A stretch of 8,540 nucleotides of DNA from Alphaproteobacteria bacterium (GCA_028293055.1 JAQGLD010000230.1:1-8540); one strand, 5' to 3'; counted from the first letter of the stretch, positions 1 through 6,979 are shown. Notes: generated from the sequence alone by a model not told the origin. Numbers and translations: made by a program.

Positions 1-324
1 GATCACCTCGAGCCCGCGCTGGATGTCGCCCTTGGAATCCGCGATCACCTTGCCGTGCTCGGAGGAGAGCAGATGGGCGAGCTCGTCCATGTTGCGTTCC
101 ACGAGGGACTTGAAATTGAACATGATCCGGGCGCGGCGCTGCGGATTGGTCGCTGCCCAGCCGGGCGCGGCTTCGTTCGCGGCTGCCACCGCCCGCTCGA
201 GGTCCGAGGCATTGCCGAGCCGGACATTGGCCTGGACCCCACCATTGTTGGGATCGAAGATGTCACCCTGCCTCTCGCCCGAGGCATAGGCTGCACCGCC
301 GACGAAATGGGAAATCGAGCGCAT
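1..324 (-). CDS. mmsA: Methylmalonate-semialdehyde dehydrogenase (CoA-acylating), N-terminal 108 residues; continues off the left edge
   Basis: Reading leftward from the ATG at 324, the frame is open to the window edge and encodes the N-terminus of an aldehyde dehydrogenase superfamily protein. The opening MRSISHFVGG, the segment WAATNPQRRARIMFNF (about residues 65-80) and LSSEHGKVIADSKGDIQRG (about residues 88-106) are the standard N-terminal landmarks of the MmsA subfamily. By family knowledge, these enzymes convert methylmalonate semialdehyde or malonate semialdehyde to propionyl-CoA or acetyl-CoA with NAD and CoA, in valine, inositol or beta-alanine breakdown. The catalytic Cys lies beyond the window and cannot be checked. 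The start is supported by AAGGAG (bases 336-331 on the minus strand), 6 bases before the ATG. The gene is divergent from the LysR-type regulator at 418, which makes it a likely target of that regulator. Confidence 0.9.
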   Translation of the reverse strand, partial: MRSISHFVGGAAYASGERQGDIFDPNNGGVQANVRLGNASDLERAVAAANEAAPGWAATNPQRRARIMFNFKSLVERNMDELAHLLSSEHGKVIADSKGDIQRGLEVI

Positions 325-330
325 GAATCT

Positions 331-336
331 CTCCTT
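331..336 (-). promoter_or_regulatory. Shine-Dalgarno site of mmsA
   Basis: AAGGAG on the minus strand, with a 6-base spacer to the ATG at 324. It fixes the mmsA start. The GGAG of this site can pair with a CTCC located 5 bases further upstream (genomic 331-334 with 340-343), giving a weak 4-bp stem that would partly cover the site if the transcript begins far enough upstream. Confidence 0.7.
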
Positions 337-346
337 GTTGGAGGGC

Positions 347-375
347 GCTATGAGCTTCGCCATTGTTGCAGGCAA
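347..375 (-). promoter_or_regulatory. Candidate mmsA promoter overlapping an inverted repeat
   Basis: On the minus strand, TTGCCT (375-370) and CATAGC (352-347) are separated by 17 bases, with 4/6 and 3/6 matches to the sigma-70 type consensus. Transcription would start near 340, leaving a short leader with the ribosome binding site at 336-331. The -35 lies inside the small inverted repeat TTGC-AG-GCAA (366-375), which could be a half-turn operator element. The match is weak and this is only a candidate. Confidence 0.25.
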
Positions 376-379
376 GCGG

Positions 380-407
380 TAGACATGCAGCCCGCGCCTG
401 CAATAAT
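380..407 (+). promoter_or_regulatory. Candidate promoter of the LysR-type regulator
   Basis: TAGACA (380-385) and AATAAT (402-407) are separated by 16 bases, and each matches the sigma-70 consensus hexamers in 5 of 6 positions. Initiation would fall at about 413-415, only a few bases before the chosen ATG at 418, so the mRNA would be nearly leaderless. The -10 element sits inside the inverted repeat at 397-412, so a protein bound there would block it. No transcript data support the site; it rests on hexamer match only. Confidence 0.4.
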
Positions 408-412
408 GCAGG
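397..412. promoter_or_regulatory. Inverted repeat CCTGCA-ATAA-TGCAGG, candidate LysR-type operator
   Basis: A perfect 6-bp inverted repeat with a 4-base centre lies immediately upstream of the regulator's ATG (418), in the intergenic region shared with the divergent mmsA. LysR-type proteins usually bind interrupted dyads in such divergent regions, commonly around a T-N11-A core; this AT-centred dyad is of similar size, though its TGCA-N4-TGCA core is not an exact T-N11-A. It overlaps the candidate -10 of the regulator gene, which fits negative autoregulation. The assignment is an inference from position and symmetry. Confidence 0.45.
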
Positions 413-417
413 GGCTT

Positions 418-1302
418 ATGCGGTGGGACGATCTTCATTTCTTTTTGGCCGTGGCGAGATCCGGGCAGATGGCCCGGGCCGCGGTCGCTCTCGGCGTAGA
501 TGCGACCACGGTCGGGCGCCGGCTGCGGCGGCTCGAGCAGGCGATCGGCCAGACCCTGTTCGAGCAGACCCGCGACGGCCAGACGCTGACCGACGCCGGC
601 GACCGGCTGTTGCTCAAGGCAGAGGCGATCGAGCGGCAGGTGATGGAGATCGAGGCCCAGCCGGGCAGCGATCGGCCGCTGTCGGGCTCGATCCGGGTCA
701 GCGTCTCCGAGGGTTTCGGGACATGGTTCGTCGCCCACCATCTGCCCGCCTTCGCCGCAGAGCATCCGTACCTGCGGGTCGATCTGGTCGCGAGCAGCGG
801 ATTCCTCAATCCGTCGCGGCGCGAGGCCGATGTCGCCATCCTCCTTGCCCGGCCGCGCAAGGGCCCGCTCTACACCAAGAAACTGACCGATTACGCGCTC
901 CGGCTCTATGCTTCGCGCTTTTATCTCGAGCAGACCGGGCCGGTCGCCGGCGTAGAGGACCTGCGCGCGCGCACCCTGATCGGCTATGTCCCCGATCTGC
1001 TCTACGCGCCCGAGCTTCGCTATCTGAGCGAGATCGCGCCCGATCTCGACCCCCGGATCCGAAGCACCAGCATCAATGCGCAATATCGCCTGGTCGCCGC
1101 CGGGGGAGGAATCGCGATGCTGCCCTGCTTCATCGGCGACACCGATCCGCTGCTGGTGCGGCTGCTCGACGAGGTCCGGGTGACTCGCAGCTTCTGGCTG
1201 GTCACCCATGCAGACACTCGCCCTCTCGCCCGGGTCAAGGCGTTCGTCTCGTGGCTGGAGTCGGTCATCACGGCGCGCCACGACAGGCTATTGGGTCGAT
1301 AA
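418..1302 (+). CDS. LysR-family transcriptional regulator
   Basis: 294 residues, the usual length for the family. Residues 1-60 form the winged helix-turn-helix (MRWDDLHFFLAVARSG start, recognition helix near DATTVGRRLRRLEQAIG, then LFEQTRDGQTLTDAGDRLL). Residues about 86-290 match the periplasmic-binding-protein-like effector domain, including the conserved late segment AAGGGIAMLPCFIGD. The open frame extends upstream to ATGs at 385 and 406, but LysR proteins of this type begin at MRWDDL, and AGGGG (410-414) precedes the ATG at 418; the upstream ATGs have no good ribosome binding site. The divergent mmsA and the downstream hydrolase gene are its probable targets. The effector is unknown; a carboxylic acid or acyl-CoA intermediate is a guess from the neighbours. 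Confidence 0.9.
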   Translation: MRWDDLHFFLAVARSGQMARAAVALGVDATTVGRRLRRLEQAIGQTLFEQTRDGQTLTDAGDRLLLKAEAIERQVMEIEAQPGSDRPLSGSIRVSVSEGFGTWFVAHHLPAFAAEHPYLRVDLVASSGFLNPSRREADVAILLARPRKGPLYTKKLTDYALRLYASRFYLEQTGPVAGVEDLRARTLIGYVPDLLYAPELRYLSEIAPDLDPRIRSTSINAQYRLVAAGGGIAMLPCFIGDTDPLLVRLLDEVRVTRSFWLVTHADTRPLARVKAFVSWLESVITARHDRLLGR

Positions 1303-1361
1303 AGACTGGCGGACGCACGAACGGCGCGCCAGAGAGACGGCAGGAGACAGAAGGAGAGGCA

Positions 1362-2363
1362 ATGAAGCTTGCATCGCTCAAGGGGGGCAGGGACGGACGG
1401 CTGGTCGTGGTCAGCACCGATCTCGCCTGGTGCACCGAGGCCGGCCATATCGCGCCGACCCTCCAGGCCGCGCTCGACAATTGGACGATGGTCGAGCCGC
1501 AGCTTCGCCTGCTCGCCGTGGATCTCGACCATGAGGTGATCCCGCGCGAGCGATTTCACGAACGGGCGGCGCTGGCGCCGCTGCCGCGCGCCTATCAATG
1601 GGCGGACGGCTCGGCCTATGTGAACCATGTGGAACTGGTCCGCAAAGCGCGCGGCGCCGCGATGCCCGAGAGCTTCTGGACCGATCCGCTGATGTACCAG
1701 GGCGCTTCGGACGAGATGCTTCCGCCGCGCGCTCCCATCCCACTCGCCGACGAGAGCTGGGGCTGCGACCTCGAGGCCGAGATCGTCGTGGTCACCGGCA
1801 CGGTGCCGCGCGGCGCCTCGCGCGAGCAGGCGCTCGACCAGATCCTGCTGGTCGGGCTGGTCAACGATGTCAGCCTTCGCAACCTGATCCCTGCGGAGAT
1901 CGCCAAGGGCTTCGGCTTCGTCCAGTCCAAACCGGCCTCGGCGCTTTCGCCGGTGCTGGTGACGCCCGACGAGCTTGGCGAAAGCTGGCGCGACGGCAAG
2001 CTGAGCGGAATCCTCAAGGTCGATCTCAACGGCCGCCCCTTCGGCAGGGCCCAGGCGGGGCAGGACATGACGTTCGATTTCGGCACCCTCATCGCCCATC
2101 TTGCCAAGACCCGCAATGTCGGTGCCGGATCGATCATCGGCTCGGGAACGGTCTCGAATCGCGGCGCCGATGGCGGCCCCGGCAAGCCGATAGACCAGGG
2201 CGGCGTCGGCTACAGTTGCATCGCCGAGGTCCGTACGGTCGAGACGATCGTCGGCGGGCGGGCCGAGACTGAGTTCCTGAAGCATGGCGACAGCATCAGG
2301 ATCTGGATGGACGACGATCAGGGCCGCCCGATCTTCGGAGTGATCGAGCAGACGGTGGAGTAA
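1362..2363 (+). CDS. Fumarylacetoacetate hydrolase (FAH) family protein
   Basis: 333 residues, matching the roughly 330-residue bacterial FAH subfamily. Landmarks are PLPRAYQWADGSAYVNHVEL (73-92), ESFWTDPLMYQG (103-114), the acidic metal-binding segment DLEAEIVVV with E138 and E140, NDVSLRNLIP with D169, the QSKPASALSPV loop (188-198), GSGTVSN (260-266) and GYSCIAEVR (283-291). E138, E140 and D169 are the expected Mg/Ca ligands by family comparison. Members cleave C-C bonds of acylpyruvates such as fumarylacetoacetate in tyrosine/homogentisate breakdown, or act as related decarboxylases or hydratases; the exact substrate is uncertain because no hmgA or maleylacetoacetate isomerase gene is visible. 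AAGGAG at 1351-1356, 5 bases before the ATG, fixes the start. It lies 59 bp behind the LysR gene with no obvious promoter between, so co-transcription is plausible. A hairpin follows the stop. Confidence 0.87.
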   Translation: MKLASLKGGRDGRLVVVSTDLAWCTEAGHIAPTLQAALDNWTMVEPQLRLLAVDLDHEVIPRERFHERAALAPLPRAYQWADGSAYVNHVELVRKARGAAMPESFWTDPLMYQGASDEMLPPRAPIPLADESWGCDLEAEIVVVTGTVPRGASREQALDQILLVGLVNDVSLRNLIPAEIAKGFGFVQSKPASALSPVLVTPDELGESWRDGKLSGILKVDLNGRPFGRAQAGQDMTFDFGTLIAHLAKTRNVGAGSIIGSGTVSNRGADGGPGKPIDQGGVGYSCIAEVRTVETIVGGRAETEFLKHGDSIRIWMDDDQGRPIFGVIEQTVE

Positions 2364-2368
2364 GAAGA

Positions 2369-2394
2369 TCCTCCCCTGGATTGCCAGGGGAGGA
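2369..2394. terminator. Bidirectional intrinsic terminator between convergent genes
   Basis: A perfect 11-bp stem, TCCTCCCCTGG (2369-2379) with CCAGGGGAGGA (2384-2394), closes on the 4-base loop ATTG. It fills most of the 42-bp gap between the FAH-family stop (2363) and the stop of the leftward M1 fusion gene (2406). On the minus strand the stem is followed by TCTTCTTA, a fair U-tract for the ABC operon. On the plus strand the following bases (ATTCATCC) are less U-rich, so termination of the FAH transcript may be weaker. Confidence 0.8.
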
Positions 2395-2405
2395 ATTCAT
2401 CCTGT

Positions 2406-5400
2406 TCACCCTACCTTGGCGACATTGTCGTCCGAATTGCGGTCGATGTAGAAATTGTACGGGTCGATTCCGGCATTGGTCGGCTTGCGATCGGCGACGA
2501 AGCGGAAGACCTGCTTGCCGCTCTTCACCGGCAGCCGCTCCATTCGGATCACATTGGAGCGGTCGAACTTGCCGTGCCCGGGCTCGGCGGTGAACAGGCC
2601 GATCTCGATCCGATCGCTCAGCGGCGCCTCCTTCTCATTGCCCTTTCCGGCCGCGTAAAATTTGTGCGCTTCGACCGGCACGGTCACGTTCCATTTGCCG
2701 TCGGAGCGTTTCACCGCGGTCGGTGACACGGCCTTGAGATCGTAGAGGGTGATCCGCTCGAACAGGTCGGTGATCAATGCCTGGTCTTCCGGAGTCTTCG
2801 CTTCCCTGCGGAAGGCGTCGACCAGCTCGATCGAGCGCGGATAGGGCGCGCCCTTGAACTTGTGCGCGTCGAGCACGGTGCGAAGCGCCCGGTTGACCTT
2901 ATCTTCGCCGATCCGCGCCTGGAGCAGGTACATGACCAGCGAGCCCTTGTTATAGTGAATGTACTGCTGGTCCTCGACTCGCTCCAGCGGCACTTCCTCC
3001 ACCGTTTCGCCGCCGCGGCTGCGCAGATATCGGTCGAGCTCGAACTTCAGGAATCGCCTGATCTTGTCCTCGCCATAGAGGTGCTTCATCACCATCAGCG
3101 CGGAATATTGAGCGAGCGTCTCGGAGAGCATCGTGGCGCCCTGCATATCCGCACCGACGATCTGGTGGGCCCAATATTGGTGGCCGAGCTCGTGCGCGGT
3201 GACATAGGTCACATAATCGATGGAATCGGGATCGCTTGTGTCGGCGGTGAAGCCGATCGCCTCCGAATAGGGAATGGTGTTGGCGAAGGATTGGGCGAAG
3301 GTCCGATAGCCAGGGAATTCGAGGATCCGCGCCTGCTTGAACTGGTACGGACCGAAATTGGGCTGATAATAATCGAGGGAGCGCTCCAGCGCATTGAGCA
3401 TCCGGTCGACATTCCAGGCGTGGGCCGGGTGGAAGTAGATGGCGAGATCGATGCCCTTGTAGAGCCGATGCCGCTCGGCATAATGCGCGGACTGGATCGA
3501 GAAGAAGTTCAGGATCGGCGCGTCGGATACGAAGCGGGCCGTGCGCCTGCCGCCACTCACCGCGTCGAATACCTTCATTCCCGGGGCGATCGGAACCTGG
3601 TCGGCATCGGTAGAGAGAGTGATGTCGGCGCGAGTCCAGCCGATCCCGATATAGTTCTTCCCGGTGGCGGTCAGATCCTCGAGCTTGGCAGGCCGGAGCT
3701 GGGGCGTCAGGCCGTATTTCCGGCGCTTCGACCGCTCCTGGAGCAGGCCCATCCGGCTCATCCCGATCGCCGGCGCGAGATCGAAATTGTTGAGGAACGT
3801 GCCGTTCTCGACGATCTTCGATTCATTGCCGGAATTGCGAAAGCCCTGCTGCCAGCGCTGCGTCTCGAAGCGGATCGAGCGCCGATCCCCGGGCTGCATC
3901 GGCCGATCCAGGGCATAGATGCGGTAATCGAATTTCGGGTCGACCGATTTCAGCGTCGCGCCCTCCATTCCGATCGCGAGGATCTTGAGGTCGCGATCGG
4001 TGTTGCGGACATGGACTTCGGAGATCGGCGAGGTCGTGAGGTTGGTCAGGACATAGCTGCCCTTGACCAGCGCCCTGCTGTCGCGCGGATAAAGCGCGAC
4101 ATCGAGCTTCACATTGCTGATCGTCGGCTGCGGCAGCTTCTCGTATTTGAGATATTTCTTCTCGTAATCGGCAGTGAAAGCTTCCTGTTCCTCGCTCGTC
4201 CGATAGGTGTTGAGGACATTCGTGTTGTAGAAGATCCAGCTGCCGCTTCCGACGAAGACGAGCAGGGCGATAAGCGCGATTACGCCCGGGGTTCCGCGCA
4301 AACGGCTTGGCACGCGCCTCAGGCGCGGTCGCAGCCTTGTCTCGGTGCCGCGCCGCAGCAGCAGGTGCGAGGCGACCAGAAGGAGCACGCAGAAGGCAAC
4401 CCAGTAGAGCCTGAACCAATAAGCGCTGGACGAGAAATTCCCGACTCCCGCCATGTCGGAAAACTGGTCCTGGGGCGCATTGGGGAAGTTGTAGAGATTG
4501 TGCTCGAAGCCGAGATTGGCAAGCACGATGCCGGCGACGATATAGACCACCATCACAGCCCAACCGACATATTTGTTGGGGCTGAGCGATTGGACGAATA
4601 CGGCGAGCACTGCGTACATCACCACGCTGAAGCCGTTTGGAACGACATACCAGAGCAGATACTTGCCGAGCTCGACGTGGGTGTAGCCCTTGGCGAGCTG
4701 GACCAGGATCGCTCCGACCACGCTGATCAGCAGGGCCGCCACCAGCACCAGCGCCACTGCGATCGTCTTCGGGATGATATAGGCCCAGTTCGGCACCGGG
4801 GTTGCGTCGATGATCTCGTGCATGCGCCGGTCGCGCTCGCCCCAGACCAGCTCCCCGGAATAATAGATCGCGATGATGATCGGGAACAGGACGAAGCCGC
4901 CGGTGAGCCCCGGGAGCTGCATGGCGGTGATCGGAAGGGTGGGCGTGCCGTAGATCAGGCTTGCGAACCAGAGATTGGCGCCGGCGTTGATCAGCCCGAG
5001 CGCCATCAGGACCGTGAACGCCGGGCTCTTGAAAACGTTCTTCGCCTCGAAGACCGTCCGCGCGCGCAGCTGCGCCCACGCCGCAACCCCTGGCTCGGCT
5101 GGCCCGGGCATTCGGCCCCCGCGGACGACGGGCCTGGCGTCTTCGCCCTCGGTGCGCGCCTTCGCCTTGCTCTTCCGGCCGACCTTGCCGCTTTCGGAGA
5201 AGCGGTAGCGGACGACCGCAAGGCAGAGGGCGGCAAGGCCGACCCCGAGCCAGATGAGACGGTTGATGAGGATCCCGCCTTGAACCGGCGGAAGCATCGT
5301 GTTGCGCTCCGCGGCCGTCCAATAACGTATCGCATTCCCAAAGGCGCGAGTCCCGAACGGCTCGATGATCGCCATCGAGTCCCGCCACTCGGGTTTCTGG

Positions 5401-5987
5401 GCTGCGATCGCGGTGAGGATGAACCAGGCGAGGAAGAAGACGATGACCGCAACATAGGTCCACATCATCGACCGGGTTATGGTCGCGGCCGCAAAGAATA
5501 TCGCCCCGGTCACCAGCAGATTGGGCAGGCCGAAAACCACGAAGCCGTAAAGATAGTCGGAGAGCCGGTTCGGCCCGAGCGTTTCCTGGTCGATCCACGG
5601 CATGCACGATCCGACCCAAAGGCCGAGCGGAACGATCAGGAAGGCGACGGCGGAAGCGAGCGCAGCGCCGGTGAAACGGCCCGTCAGATATTGGATCTTT
5701 GTGATCCGAGTCGAGCGGATGATCGGTCCGAAGCCGGTGTCGTCGTCTCGAACCACGACATTGGCGACGAAGGCGGTCGTGACGAACATGAAGAACAGGC
5801 TCAACACCAGCTGGGCCTGGACCAGCCCGGCCGGACTGTTCTTGTGAATATTGTTGCCGGTTCCGGTCGTGATGTTCTGGGAAGCCATCAACCCGAAGGT
5901 CAACAGGAAGAACAGTACCAGAGCGACCCAGAAGACGGGATTCTTGAGCTGGTAGCGCAGCTCGAAGCGCACGATCTTGCTGAACAT
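2406..5987 (-). CDS. ABC-2-type permease fused to a C-terminal M1-family zinc peptidase domain
   Basis: 1193 residues. The first half resembles ABC-2/Gld-type permeases: six hydrophobic segments at about 17-36, 55-78, 105-128, 146-170, 175-196 and 240-260, a charged, Pro-rich linker (261-320), then seven more at about 323-345, 363-378, 404-431, 441-467, 473-492, 523-545 and 567-587. Thirteen segments from a cytoplasmic N-terminus put residues 588-1193 in the periplasm; the Arg-rich loop 545-565 agrees by the positive-inside rule. The distal part is M1-like: HELGH (H932, E933, H936), third zinc ligand E956 in LSETLAQYSA, and catalytic Tyr Y1012 in YNKG. No GXMEN motif is seen before HELGH; the region reads FAQSFANTIPYSE (897-909). 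There is no Cys in the periplasmic part. GAGGAGGG before ATG 5987 sets the start, and an ATPase gene ends 10 bp upstream. It likely moves a substrate across the inner membrane and cleaves or binds peptides outside; the substrate is unknown. Confidence 0.88.
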   Translation of the reverse strand: MFSKIVRFELRYQLKNPVFWVALVLFFLLTFGLMASQNITTGTGNNIHKNSPAGLVQAQLVLSLFFMFVTTAFVANVVVRDDDTGFGPIIRSTRITKIQYLTGRFTGAALASAVAFLIVPLGLWVGSCMPWIDQETLGPNRLSDYLYGFVVFGLPNLLVTGAIFFAAATITRSMMWTYVAVIVFFLAWFILTAIAAQKPEWRDSMAIIEPFGTRAFGNAIRYWTAAERNTMLPPVQGGILINRLIWLGVGLAALCLAVVRYRFSESGKVGRKSKAKARTEGEDARPVVRGGRMPGPAEPGVAAWAQLRARTVFEAKNVFKSPAFTVLMALGLINAGANLWFASLIYGTPTLPITAMQLPGLTGGFVLFPIIIAIYYSGELVWGERDRRMHEIIDATPVPNWAYIIPKTIAVALVLVAALLISVVGAILVQLAKGYTHVELGKYLLWYVVPNGFSVVMYAVLAVFVQSLSPNKYVGWAVMVVYIVAGIVLANLGFEHNLYNFPNAPQDQFSDMAGVGNFSSSAYWFRLYWVAFCVLLLVASHLLLRRGTETRLRPRLRRVPSRLRGTPGVIALIALLVFVGSGSWIFYNTNVLNTYRTSEEQEAFTADYEKKYLKYEKLPQPTISNVKLDVALYPRDSRALVKGSYVLTNLTTSPISEVHVRNTDRDLKILAIGMEGATLKSVDPKFDYRIYALDRPMQPGDRRSIRFETQRWQQGFRNSGNESKIVENGTFLNNFDLAPAIGMSRMGLLQERSKRRKYGLTPQLRPAKLEDLTATGKNYIGIGWTRADITLSTDADQVPIAPGMKVFDAVSGGRRTARFVSDAPILNFFSIQSAHYAERHRLYKGIDLAIYFHPAHAWNVDRMLNALERSLDYYQPNFGPYQFKQARILEFPGYRTFAQSFANTIPYSEAIGFTADTSDPDSIDYVTYVTAHELGHQYWAHQIVGADMQGATMLSETLAQYSALMVMKHLYGEDKIRRFLKFELDRYLRSRGGETVEEVPLERVEDQQYIHYNKGSLVMYLLQARIGEDKVNRALRTVLDAHKFKGAPYPRSIELVDAFRREAKTPEDQALITDLFERITLYDLKAVSPTAVKRSDGKWNVTVPVEAHKFYAAGKGNEKEAPLSDRIEIGLFTAEPGHGKFDRSNVIRMERLPVKSGKQVFRFVADRKPTNAGIDPYNFYIDRNSDDNVAKVG

Positions 5988-5997
5988 GGCGCCCTCC

Positions 5998-6876
5998 TCA
6001 GGCCGCTTTGCGGGACTGGGCGAGCGTCGTGAAATAGACATCCTCCAGGCTGCCTTCGACCGCCTTGAAGCCATCGCCCGGGTCATGATCGGCCAGGATA
6101 TGGATGACCGATTGACCGGCGAACAGGCGTGTCGAGATCAGCTCGTACTTGGCGCGATAGGCCTCGAGCTGGTCCCGCTCGATCACCTTCATCCAGATCC
6201 GCCCGTGGGTGGCGGCGAGCAGCTCGTGCGGGGCGCCTTCCAGGCGGATGCGGCCGTCGGCGAGCACCGCCATGCGCGGGCACAGGTCCGAGACGTCCTC
6301 GACGATATGGGTCGACAATATGACCACCACATGCTCGCCGATCTCGCCGAGCAGGTTCAGAAAGCGGTTGCGTTCCTCGGGATCCAGGCCGGCGGTCGGC
6401 TCGTCGACGATGATCAGCTCCGGATTTCCGATCAGCGCCTGGGCGATCCCGAAACGCTGGCGCATTCCACCCGAGAATCCGGCGAGCGCCTTCTTTCGGA
6501 CGTCCCACAGATTGACCTGCTGGAGCAGCCGCTCGACAATGGTCTTGCGGTCGCCGGACGAAGCGATGCCCTTCAGCACCGCCATGTGGTCGAGCATGTC
6601 GTAGGCGGAAACCCGCGGATAGACTCCGAAATCCTGCGGCAGATAGCCGAGGGTGCGCCGCAGCTTCTCGGGTTCGGCGACGACATCGATCTCGCCGAAA
6701 CGGATCGAGCCTTCCGTGGGAGTCTGCAGGGTCGCGACGGTCCGCATCAGGGTCGACTTGCCGGCGCCATTCGGGCCGAGCAGGCCGTACATGCCGCGGG
6801 GGATGGACAGGGTCACATGGTCGAGGGCGCGGGTCCCGTTGGCATAGACATGGCTGACGTCGTTGAGCTCGAGCAT
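5998..6876 (-). CDS. ABC transporter ATP-binding protein, partner of the permease-M1 fusion
   Basis: 292 residues with a complete nucleotide-binding domain: Walker A GPNGAGKST (34-42), Q-loop Q81 in GYLPQDFG, signature FSGGMRQR (134-141), Walker B LIIVDEP with D158 and catalytic E159, D-loop GLD (163-165) and switch H190 in STH. Residues about 215-292 form the C-terminal extension common in ABC-2 exporters and gliding or antibiotic-type systems. The start is firm: an in-frame TGA lies at 6882-6880, two codons upstream of the ATG. The ribosome binding site is weak. The stop at 5998 leaves 10 bp to the permease-M1 gene and overlaps its ribosome binding region, so the two genes are surely one operon. 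With a fused double-length permease, a dimer of this ATPase would complete the transporter. The family resemblance suggests export rather than binding-protein-dependent import, since no solute-binding protein gene is present. Confidence 0.93.
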   Translation of the reverse strand: MLELNDVSHVYANGTRALDHVTLSIPRGMYGLLGPNGAGKSTLMRTVATLQTPTEGSIRFGEIDVVAEPEKLRRTLGYLPQDFGVYPRVSAYDMLDHMAVLKGIASSGDRKTIVERLLQQVNLWDVRKKALAGFSGGMRQRFGIAQALIGNPELIIVDEPTAGLDPEERNRFLNLLGEIGEHVVVILSTHIVEDVSDLCPRMAVLADGRIRLEGAPHELLAATHGRIWMKVIERDQLEAYRAKYELISTRLFAGQSVIHILADHDPGDGFKAVEGSLEDVYFTTLAQSRKAA

Positions 6877-6929
6877 CTTTCATCCCCCGGTGGTGGAGAA
6901 GGTGTGCCAGACAGCCGGACGCTCGGGAA

Positions 6930-6979
6930 GTGCAGTTCGTCGATCCCAGCGTGCGGTTGGCAGACACGAGTGCGGTTCG
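6930..6979. repeat. Three 10-bp direct repeats, consensus GTGCRGTTSG, in the divergent ABC/M28 region
   Basis: GTGCAGTTCG (6930-6939), GTGCGGTTGG (6951-6960) and GTGCGGTTCG (6970-6979) share 8 of 10 positions throughout. Their starts are 21 and 19 bp apart, near two helical turns, so they present the same face of the DNA. The surrounding 155 bp (6877-7031) contain no gene and separate the leftward ABC operon from the rightward M28 peptidase gene. This looks like a tandem binding site for one regulator, though chance similarity in GC-rich DNA cannot be excluded. I see no convincing -35/-10 pair nearby on either strand. Confidence 0.5.

Noticed and set aside
55..417. N-terminal extension of the LysR frame over the mmsA gene
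   Set aside because: It would overlap mmsA on the other strand and add 121 residues not found in LysR proteins. The winged helix begins right at 418.
363..1361. Long upstream extension of the FAH-family frame through the LysR gene
   Set aside because: It is open only because of high GC. The Arg/Pro/Ala-rich translation is typical of out-of-frame GC-rich DNA, and the true start at 1362 has AAGGAG at proper spacing and a family-like N-terminus.
1020..2285. A 421-codon minus-strand frame opposite the LysR and FAH-family genes
   Set aside because: It is register-matched antisense of the FAH-family gene and runs into the LysR gene. The plus-strand genes have ribosome binding sites and family motifs and the antisense frame has none.
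3823..5619. A 598-codon minus-strand frame overlapping the permease-M1 gene
   Set aside because: It is another reading frame of the same strand with an Arg/Ala/Gly-rich, motif-free product, overlapped throughout by the well-supported gene.
2862..6032. A 1056-codon open frame on the plus strand opposite the permease-M1 gene
   Set aside because: It lies in exact codon register with the sense gene, so it can be stopped only by sense TTA, CTA or TCA codons, which this GC-rich genome almost never uses. Its product is charged and low in recognisable motifs, whereas the minus strand encodes clear membrane segments and zinc-binding motifs.
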